The translations under genes were made by a program, and so were the position numbers. The notes below the pieces were generated by a model. It was given only the letters and a program-made list of their open reading frames with translations, was not told the DNA's origin and searched no databases. Below are positions 45,769 to 52,920 of a DNA stretch of 64,000 nt, piece by piece; the first letter of the stretch is position 1; each line of letters opens with the position of its first letter. Source of the stretch: Myxococcales bacterium. Its GTDB lineage: Bacteria; Myxococcota_A; Polyangia; Nannocystales; Nannocystaceae. Where the stretch lies: NCBI GenBank assembly GCA_020633315.1, contig JACKDV010000004.1:62001-126000 (forward strand), given 5' to 3'.

Positions 45769-47145
45769 GTGGCCACCACCAGCCAAGCCCAGTCGGTCCG
45801 CGAGCAGCGCTTCGCGCGTGCGCTCGACCGCGAGGTGGCGCCCCTGTGGCACGACCGCTTCGCGCGGCTCATCTATCGCCACCTGCCCCGCGACGCCGAC
45901 CTGTTCACCCTCGACGTGCACTGCGGCCCCGGCCGCACCACGGTGGAGCTGCTCGAGCGCCTGGGCTCGGGCTCGCGGGTGCTCGCGCTCGAGCCCGACG
46001 CCGCGCTGCGCACCCTGGCCAAGGCCCGCATGCGCCCCGAGTGGAAGGGCCGGGTCTACCTCAAGGACGGAGCGCTCACCGACGTGGTGGGCATGGGCGC
46101 CGACACCTACGACCTGGTGATCGCCAACCTGGTGCTCGGCGAGGTGCAGAGCTTCCGCGAGGCGCTGCGCGAGATCCTGCGGGTGACCAAGGCCGGCGGC
46201 TACGTGCTGGCCACCCTGCCCATGGCCGGCACCTGGACCGAGGTGGAGGACCTGTTCCGGGAGGTCCTCGCCGACGCCGAGCTGCCCGACGCCGCCCGAC
46301 GCCTGCGCCACCTGGCCCGCCTGCGCCCCACCGGCCACGACCTGGCGCGGGCCATCGTCGATCTGGGGGTGGGCCCCGATCACTTCGTGATCGAGCAGGA
46401 GCGCAGCTCGCTGCTGTTCGCCAGCGGCCGTGAGTTCTTGTTCTCCCCCGTCATCGAGCACGGTCCGCTGCGGGCCTGGAAGGCGATCCTGGGGGCCCAC
46501 ACCAAGCCCCAAGAGCTGTTCTGGAAGCTCAAGGAATCGATCGACGCCTACTACTCCACCAGCGTGTTCTCGGTGACGGTGGCCCTGGGGGTGCTGGTGA
46601 TCCGCGTGCCCGAGCCCGGCGCCGCGGGGGCCCACGCCGCGGCCGAGACGGCGGGCGAGTACTGGCGGCGCTACCCCGAGCTCGACGCCGTGTTCGGGCG
46701 GGCCGAGCGAGCCGAGCGGGGCGAGGGCGAGGAGGACATCGACATCGACCTCGAGCTCGAGCTCGAGGAGCCGGAGCCGGACGACGACGACGAGGCCGCC
46801 GCGGCCGAGGCGGGCGAGGGCCTGCCGCCGCCGACCAGCCCGCCGCCCTCGGCATCGGCCTCGTCGATGACGATGAGCGCCGAGGACGAGGCGATCTTCG
46901 CCAAGCTCGACCACGGCCAGGGCCACGGAGAGAACAACGCAGAGCTCGACGCGCTGCTCGACCAGGTGCTCGAGTTCGCCAAGCCGCAGGACGAGATCGA
47001 GGAGCTCGACGACAACGAGCTCGAGGAGCTCGTGCCCGACGAGGAGATCCGCCGGCCGGGCGAGACCCTCAAGCGGATCAAGTCCCTGCTGCCGCCGCCG
47101 CCCGTGATCCCGCCGCCTCTCCCCGGCCGCAAGGGCGGCTCGTAG
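45769..47145 (+). CDS. class I SAM methyltransferase with long acidic C-terminal tail
   Basis: 458 residues from a GTG at 45769. Methyltransferase domain over about residues 25-170: LDVHCGPGRTTVELLERL is motif I (SAM loop), LALEPDAAL motif II, YDLVIANLVLGEV motif IV. Residues ~300-370 and ~395-430 are Glu/Asp-rich (IDIDLELELEEPEPDDDD, EIEELDDNELEELV), then the protein ends in a Pro-rich tail. The acidic segments are unusual for this family and suggest a protein-binding role. Its stop codon overlaps the GTG start of the ApbE-like gene, so the two are translated together. The methyl acceptor is unknown. Confidence 0.85.
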   Translation: MATTSQAQSVREQRFARALDREVAPLWHDRFARLIYRHLPRDADLFTLDVHCGPGRTTVELLERLGSGSRVLALEPDAALRTLAKARMRPEWKGRVYLKDGALTDVVGMGADTYDLVIANLVLGEVQSFREALREILRVTKAGGYVLATLPMAGTWTEVEDLFREVLADAELPDAARRLRHLARLRPTGHDLARAIVDLGVGPDHFVIEQERSSLLFASGREFLFSPVIEHGPLRAWKAILGAHTKPQELFWKLKESIDAYYSTSVFSVTVALGVLVIRVPEPGAAGAHAAAETAGEYWRRYPELDAVFGRAERAERGEGEEDIDIDLELELEEPEPDDDDEAAAAEAGEGLPPPTSPPPSASASSMTMSAEDEAIFAKLDHGQGHGENNAELDALLDQVLEFAKPQDEIEELDDNELEELVPDEEIRRPGETLKRIKSLLPPPPVIPPPLPGRKGGS

Positions 47146-48314
47146 TGGGTCGGCTGCGCGAGCGCGGGCTGGCCTCGGCGCGGCTGCTGCTCGCCGGGCT
47201 CGTCGGGTGCAACCAAGAGCCCCCGCAGCAGCTCCCGCCCGCCCCGAGCCCGCCGCCGGCCGCCGCGGCCGAGCCCGAGGCGCCCGCCGAGACGGCTCCC
47301 GATCCCGAGGCGCCGCCGGTGCGCAAGGACGGCACCGTCTACGCCGACTCGGAGCTGATGGGCACCCACGTGTCCATCAACGTGTGGGTGGGCGACCCCT
47401 CGCGGGCGGCCGAGGCCGGCCGCGCCGTGCGGGCTGCCTTCGACGAGATGGCGCGGCTCGAGCAGATCCTCAGCGAGTGGCGGCCCGACAGCGATCTGTC
47501 GCGACTCAGCGACGCCGCGGGCGGGCCCGCGGTGCCGGTGGTGCCGGAGCTCTACGAGATCCTCGAGCGCAGCCGCGAGATCGCCGAGCTCTCCCACGGC
47601 GCCTTCGACCCCACCTTCCACGGCGTGGGCCAGCTGTGGAGCTTCACGCCCGGCTCGGTGCCCCCCACCCGCGAGGAGGTGGCGGCCAAGCTCCCGCTGG
47701 TGGGCTGGCAGAAGATCGAGCTGCAGCCCGAGACCAAGTCGATCCGCCTGAGCGAGCCCGGCATGAGGCTGGGCCTGGGCGCGATCGGCAAGGGCTACGC
47801 GGCCGACGAGGCCTCGGTGCTGCTGACCAAGCTGGGCTTCCCCAACCACGTGGTGGAGGTGGGCGGCGACACCTATGCGGCCGGGACCAAGGACGGCAAG
47901 CCGTGGATGGTCGGCATCCAGCGACCCGACGGACCGGGGGCGCTGGGGGCCATCCCCAGCCGCGACCAGGCCGTGGTGACCTCGGGCGACTACCAGCGCT
48001 ACTTCGAGCACCAGGGCCAGCGCTACGCCCACATCCTCGACCCGCGCACCGGCTGGCCCGTGCCGATCGAGCGCAGCCCCAAGAGCGTGACCCTGGTGGC
48101 CAGCAATGCCACCGACGCCGACGCCTTCTGCACCGCGGTGGCGGTGATGGGCGTGGACGAGGGGATGGCCTTCGTCGAGGCCAGCGACGGCCTCGAGGCG
48201 GTGATCATCACCCAGGACGACGAGCTGCGGATCTCCTCGGGGCTGCGCGACAAGCTGGTGCTGCCGCCCATGGGCCCCAAGCGACCGACACCCGAGCCCG
48301 CGCCTCCGCAGTAG
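47145..48314 (+). CDS. apbE: ApbE-like FAD:protein FMN transferase, lipoprotein
   Basis: 389 residues with a signal peptide and lipobox (LAGLVGC, Cys 24) and a Pro/Ala/Glu linker. The ApbE fold is marked by MGTHVSINVWVGD, LEQILSEWRPDSDLSRLS, GLGAIGKGYAADEA, VVEVGGDTYAAG and the metal-binding TSGDYQRY...HILDPRTGWPV. ApbE attaches FMN to Thr residues of exported flavoproteins or serves as flavin-binding protein; both need this metal site. Start GTG at 47145 overlaps the previous stop. No NqrC/RnfG gene is in the window, so the target is unknown. Confidence 0.92.
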   Translation: MGRLRERGLASARLLLAGLVGCNQEPPQQLPPAPSPPPAAAAEPEAPAETAPDPEAPPVRKDGTVYADSELMGTHVSINVWVGDPSRAAEAGRAVRAAFDEMARLEQILSEWRPDSDLSRLSDAAGGPAVPVVPELYEILERSREIAELSHGAFDPTFHGVGQLWSFTPGSVPPTREEVAAKLPLVGWQKIELQPETKSIRLSEPGMRLGLGAIGKGYAADEASVLLTKLGFPNHVVEVGGDTYAAGTKDGKPWMVGIQRPDGPGALGAIPSRDQAVVTSGDYQRYFEHQGQRYAHILDPRTGWPVPIERSPKSVTLVASNATDADAFCTAVAVMGVDEGMAFVEASDGLEAVIITQDDELRISSGLRDKLVLPPMGPKRPTPEPAPPQ

Positions 48315-48353
48315 GAGGGCCGGCCCGGGTGCCGTGAGCGCTCGCCGTCGTGC

Positions 48354-49691
48354 CTACGGGTTGAGCAGGAACGAGGTGAACGCGAACTGGGCGTTGACCG
48401 AGGCGGTGAAGTCGGTGCCGATCTCGGCCATGATGTCCACCGCCTCGCGCACCGCCGGGATCACGCAGGGCAGCCGCCCCGCCGCGATGTCGAGGTCGCC
48501 GCTCACCCCGGCGTCGATGAGCCCCTGGAACTCGCTCTGGATCCGCACGAACGGGGCGGGGCTGAAGACCACCTCGCCGTTGACCTCGCCGTTGATCAGC
48601 GCCTGCGCCCGCGCGGCCCCCTGGAGGATGGCCACCGCCCGCGCACGCAGCTCGTTGATCCGGGCCCGGAACGCCGCCCGGCCCCCGAAGCCCACCCCCG
48701 CGTCGAAGGTGAAGGCCAGCTCGAAGCTGGGCGGGGTGCACTCGATGTTGGCCTCGGCCTGCGCCGACGCCTGGGCCTGGCAGTCCGCCGAGGCCTCGCA
48801 CTCGCACTCGGCCGAGGCGCTGGGCGGGGTGAAGCTGCCCTCGCACGAGCCCGAGCACTCGCCGGTGCACTCGCCGTGGCACTGCACCTCGCCCCCGCAG
48901 CCGCCGGGATCGAAGTTGCCTCGGCAAGAGCCGTGGCAGGTGCCCGCACACGACGCTCCGCCCGTGACCTCGCAGGTGCCCTGGCAGTTGCCGGAGCACT
49001 CGCCCTCGCACTCGCCGGCCGCGTTGCGCAGCGAGCAGGTGCCGTCACAGTTGCCGTAGCAGGTGCCCTCGCAGGTGGCGGCCGCCATCAGCTCGCACGA
49101 GCCCTCGCACGCGCCCTCGCACATGAAGCCGCCCGAGGGAGCCTGACACGAGATCTCGCCGTTGCACTCCGCCGAGCAGCCGCCGTTGCAGGTGCCCTGG
49201 CACGAGACCGCGACCTGGCCGGGATCGACCATCGCCTCGCACTCGCAGCCCGCATTGGCCTCGCAGCTCGCCTGGGCCTCGACGGCCACGTTGACGTTGG
49301 CCGAGCACTGCGGCGGCACATACTCCACCGTGATGCCGCCGCTGATGTTGGCGGAGAAGTCGGCCTGGATCGCCCCGATCACCTGGTCCACGAAGGCCGC
49401 GTCGACGGTCACGCCCGCCGTGGCCACGCCGTAGACCTCGGCCAGCGCGAGGATGTTGGCGTCGAAGTCCGCCTGGATCGATCCGGTGGCTCCCTGCAGG
49501 TCGGCCAGCGCGTTGAAGAAGCCGTCGACCTGTGCGTTGCCGGAGATGGAGAGCTGGCCGGTGGCGATGGTGCCACACGGGCCACAGATGTCGTCCGCCG
49601 CTCCGGGGCATCCCGGGAGCGCGAGCACGCCCGCCGATGCCGCGACCACGAAGCCGATGCCCCCCAAAGTGATGCCCTGGTTGCGTCTCAT
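48354..49691 (-). CDS. Cys-rich lipoprotein with CxGxC repeats
   Basis: 445 residues. Signal peptide and lipobox-like ALPGC (Cys 28). Residues about 110-295 hold a dense array of cysteines at every third or fourth position (CEGTCYGNCDGTC, CEGECSGNCQGTC, CHGECTGECSGSC), roughly 45 in all by eye. The flanks are helical (SIQADFDANILALAEVYG, FRARINELRARAVAILQ) and alike at both ends, so the Cys segment may be an insert in a helical hairpin. Reminiscent of EGF/metallothionein-like or tenascin-type stalks, but not a family I know. Expected to be rigid and disulfide-bonded on the cell surface. Confidence 0.8.
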   Translation of the reverse strand: MRRNQGITLGGIGFVVAASAGVLALPGCPGAADDICGPCGTIATGQLSISGNAQVDGFFNALADLQGATGSIQADFDANILALAEVYGVATAGVTVDAAFVDQVIGAIQADFSANISGGITVEYVPPQCSANVNVAVEAQASCEANAGCECEAMVDPGQVAVSCQGTCNGGCSAECNGEISCQAPSGGFMCEGACEGSCELMAAATCEGTCYGNCDGTCSLRNAAGECEGECSGNCQGTCEVTGGASCAGTCHGSCRGNFDPGGCGGEVQCHGECTGECSGSCEGSFTPPSASAECECEASADCQAQASAQAEANIECTPPSFELAFTFDAGVGFGGRAAFRARINELRARAVAILQGAARAQALINGEVNGEVVFSPAPFVRIQSEFQGLIDAGVSGDLDIAAGRLPCVIPAVREAVDIMAEIGTDFTASVNAQFAFTSFLLNP

Positions 49692-49767
49692 GCGATCGGT
49701 TGTGCCACACGCCGATCCAGCCCCGCAACAATGGTGCTGTTGCAAAGGTGGGCCACCCCCCCGACCG

Positions 49768-50325
49768 CTACCACCCCTGCGAGCCCGGCTCGCCCTTGAA
49801 CGGCCCCACCACGTGGTCGGTGATCCAGCCCCCGTAGAACCCACCCGGCTGCGGGCGCGCCCGCTGGTCCCCCACGAAACACGCATCCATGGCCTCGCAG
49901 TAGAACGCCAGGTGATCGCGCAGCGGCGCAAATTCTTCGAAGGGATCCGGGTAGCTCCACGCGCTGCGCTCGGCAACGCGCGAGCCGACCCGGACGGACC
50001 AGTAGGCCGCGGCCCCCTTCCATTCGCACATCGACGCGCCGGGGGCCCGCTCGAGGAACGACCATGCCACGTCCGAGGGCGGCAGGTAGTAGGTGGGCGG
50101 GTGGGAGGTCTCGAGCAGCCGCAGGGCCCGGGTGCTGCGGGCGATCGTCTCGCCGGCGAACTCCACCGAGATCGGGTGCGGGCAGGGCTCGAGCCGGGGC
50201 GGCCGCGGGTAGCTCCACACCGACTCCTGGCCCGGGCCGGGGGTCTGCACGGCGGGAGGACGAGGGTGGCTGGGCTCGCTCCAGCGGGCCCGCGCCCGGC
50301 GAACGGCATCGGTGGGGATGGCCAT
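49768..50325 (-). CDS. DUF427 family protein
   Basis: 185 residues from the ATG at 50325. The sequence ESVWSYPRPPRLE, VEFAGETIARSTRALRLLETSHPPTYY-type region (two-part), and CEWKGAAAYWSVRVG followed by AWSYPDPFEEF fits the DUF427 fold. Known members are small, cytoplasmic and of unclear role; one structural class resembles nucleotidyl-transfer folds but no activity is proven. It lies 76 bp upstream of the start of the Cys-rich lipoprotein gene on the same strand and may be co-transcribed. Confidence 0.85.
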   Translation of the reverse strand: MAIPTDAVRRARARWSEPSHPRPPAVQTPGPGQESVWSYPRPPRLEPCPHPISVEFAGETIARSTRALRLLETSHPPTYYLPPSDVAWSFLERAPGASMCEWKGAAAYWSVRVGSRVAERSAWSYPDPFEEFAPLRDHLAFYCEAMDACFVGDQRARPQPGGFYGGWITDHVVGPFKGEPGSQGW

Positions 50326-50385
50326 CGCCCCCAGTATGGAGGGCCCCCGGCGATCCGCCCGTGATGGGGCCGGCACGCCCGGAAT

Positions 50386-51912
50386 CTACTCGCCGAACAG
50401 GGACCCGAAGCCGGCGACCAGGCCGGTGATGGCCGCGAGCAGGGCCGTGACCAGGGTGAGCGCCTCCTTGTGGCGCAGGTACCAGGGGCGTGCCTGCTGC
50501 TCGATCTGCTCGCGGAGCTTGTCGGCGATCTGGATGGCCCGCTCGAGGGCCTGGCGCTGGTCCTCGCGGTCCTTGGCGCCCTGGAAGTCGTCGATGGCCA
50601 GCGCCAGCGACACCCGGCGCAGGTCGATGGCCGGATCGGCCGCGGACACGCTCAGCAGCGAGTCCATGGTGACCGCGAGGGACTGCGAGAGCACGTCGGT
50701 GGCCGTCGCCCGCCGCCGCACCCGGGCCGCCCCCTCCACCACCACCGATTCCTCCGGCGGCCCGCCGCGGCGCTCGAGGGCCCCCAGCAGCCCGTAGACC
50801 AGCGCCGCCGCGACCACGCCCAGGGCGAGGCCGAAGACCAGCCGCACCACGGTGGTCGCCGCATCGCCGGACAGGGGCTGGACGAGGACCAGCACCACCA
50901 CCACCACCAACACCGCGGCCCCCACCACCAGCGGGCCGACGCTCGAGCGCCGGGCCTTGGAGCCCTCCGGCGCCGGCGAGCCCACGCTCGAGGGCCACGC
51001 CGCCGCCGGCACCGGCTCGAGCACGGGCGGCGAGGCGCCCGTGACCGGTCGCATCCGCGGCTCGTCGGGCACGGCTCCTCCGGCCGGGGGCTGCAGCGCC
51101 TCGGCGAGCTCCACCATCGAGGGGAAGCGCTTGGCGGGATCCTTGGCCAGCGCGCGAGCGATGACGCGCTCGAGCCCGCCGGGCAGGGGCTCGAAGCTCG
51201 GCTCGCCCGTGAGGATCTGGAGCGCGACCTCCTGCACGTTGCTGCCCCCGAAGGGCTGCCGACCGTAGGCGCACTCGAACAACACCACGCCCAGCGCCCA
51301 CACGTCGGACGCGGCGCTGCGACTCTGCCCGATGGCCTGCTCGGGCGACATGTAGCGCGGCGTGCCCAGGATCACGCCCCCCACCGTCAGCCCGCTCCGC
51401 TCCGAGACCGCATCGACCAGGCCGAAGTCGCCGAGCTTGGCCCGCTGCACCTCGCCCCCCGGCAGGAACACGTTGTCGGGCTTGACGTCGCCGTGCACCA
51501 GGTGACGCCGGTGCACCACGCCGAGGGCCGACGCGAGGCGCGTGGTCAGGATGTGCAGGCGCTCGGGCGACAGCGTGCCCTCGCGATCGAGGAGGTCGCG
51601 GAGCGTGCCGCCCTCGACCAGCTCCATCACGAAGAAGGGCCGGCCGTCGTCCGCCTCGCCCGTGTCGAGCACGCGGATGATCGCCTCGTGGTCGAGGGCC
51701 TGCAGCGCCTCGATCTCGGCCCGGAAGCGCTGCCGCGAGCGCTCGACCAGGCGCCCGTCCACGAGCATCTTGATCGCGACCGTCCGACCGAGCCGGCGAT
51801 CCTCGGCCCGATACACCTCGGTGCTCGAGCCGGACCCGATGAGCCCCTCCACGACGTAGCGATCCGCCAGCGTCGATCCGGGGACCAGCACAGCCACGCC
51901 CCAGCGTAGCAC
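50386..51912 (-). CDS. Ser/Thr protein kinase with C-terminal membrane helices
   Basis: 508 residues from the ATG at 51912; a GTG at 51897 is also possible. Kinase domain at about 17-275: IGSGSSTEVYRA glycine loop, AIKML Lys, HGDVKPDNV catalytic loop with Asp present (Arg replaced by Gly), GDFGLVDA, MSPEQA. The HGD form suggests activity without activation-loop control. Two hydrophobic helices at about 324-348 and 352-377, and a C-terminal helix at 485-506, replace the TPR tail of the other kinases. It lies 39 bp upstream of the end of a lipoprotein gene on the same strand, close to the CHAT-STAND operon. Confidence 0.92.
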   Translation of the reverse strand: MLRWGVAVLVPGSTLADRYVVEGLIGSGSSTEVYRAEDRRLGRTVAIKMLVDGRLVERSRQRFRAEIEALQALDHEAIIRVLDTGEADDGRPFFVMELVEGGTLRDLLDREGTLSPERLHILTTRLASALGVVHRRHLVHGDVKPDNVFLPGGEVQRAKLGDFGLVDAVSERSGLTVGGVILGTPRYMSPEQAIGQSRSAASDVWALGVVLFECAYGRQPFGGSNVQEVALQILTGEPSFEPLPGGLERVIARALAKDPAKRFPSMVELAEALQPPAGGAVPDEPRMRPVTGASPPVLEPVPAAAWPSSVGSPAPEGSKARRSSVGPLVVGAAVLVVVVVLVLVQPLSGDAATTVVRLVFGLALGVVAAALVYGLLGALERRGGPPEESVVVEGAARVRRRATATDVLSQSLAVTMDSLLSVSAADPAIDLRRVSLALAIDDFQGAKDREDQRQALERAIQIADKLREQIEQQARPWYLRHKEALTLVTALLAAITGLVAGFGSLFGE

Positions 51913-51951
51913 GAGCCCTCCCGTCCCCCCGCCCCGCGCGAGCGACCGGCG

Positions 51952-52812
51952 CTACTGGGCGCGATGACGAAAGGGATCGTCCATGGGGGCAGGAGCGTCC
52001 TCCGACGCCGCCTCCTCCTCGGGTGCAGGCGCGGGCGTGGGAGTCGGCGGCGCGGGCTCGGCCCTCGGCCCCGGCTCGGGGGGCACCGCGGCCGCCTGGT
52101 CCTGGGCGATCGCAGCGGCGATGTCGTCGGACGCGGCCGCGATCGTCTCGTCGAGCCCCTGCACCACCAGCAGGCGCTCGGGCGAGAGGTTGTAGTACGC
52201 CCCCGCGGCGATCCGTCGATCGAAGGAGTAGCGACGCTCCAGCACCGGGCGATCGAGCGCATCGGCTCGCGCCACCACCACCTCCCACTCGAGCTGGTGG
52301 TCGACGAAGGCGGTCGGCGTCCCGAACACGCTCAGGATCGCCAGCGGGATCACGTTGACGTGGACGTCCACCACCGTCTGGATCACGCGACCCGTGATCA
52401 CGTACTCGAAGGCCGCCAGGTCCTCGCGCGGCTCGAGCTCGTCCAGCGTCACCGCCCGCACGCCGTGGATCCGCCGGCTGAGCAGCCGCGGAAGGTCGTG
52501 CTCGAAGGCCCCGGTGGTCCGCGTGGTCACGCCGTGGGCCGAGGACTCCAGGGTCTCGCTCTGCTCGGGATACTGGTCCTTGCTCCCCAGGTGGAACAGG
52601 TTCACCAGCGGGATCATGGTGGTCGGGTAGGTGTAGCGGAGCTCCTCCGGCCGCGCGTCCTCGAAGGAGTGCACCAGCACCAGCGGCCCCGCCACGGTGT
52701 CGCGGACCTCCGGCGTGTGCAGCGGCAGGGCCGAAAGCGGCTCGCGCTTGGTCGAGCAGGCGCCCGCGAGCGAGACCACGAGCGGGCCGACGAGCGTCCA
52801 GGACAGCCGCAT
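51952..52812 (-). CDS. lipoprotein of unknown function
   Basis: 286 residues from the ATG at 52812, chosen to give a signal peptide ending in the lipobox SLAGAC (Cys 19). The central part has a beta-rich segment ([52 protein letters not shown]) that resembles the assembly-type lipoproteins with a CsgG-like half barrel. The C-terminal 50 residues are Pro/Ala/Glu-rich. It is divergent from the CHAT-STAND gene, with 108 bp between the starts. Possibly an envelope partner of that system. Confidence 0.72.
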
Positions 52813-52920
52813 GCCCACAAGATCGCGCCCAGCCGGCGCGGCGGCCAACGAAAGTCCGTGCGGCAGCGCCCCGTGGGGCGCGCAGCTTTAGCGGAGAGTG
52901 GTAGGGTGGAGCCTGGTCCC

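Noticed and set aside
50386..51912. Second pseudokinase, because the catalytic loop is HGD rather than HRD
   Set aside because: The catalytic Asp is present; only the Arg is changed, which is common in active non-RD kinases. Glycine loop, Lys and DFG are intact.
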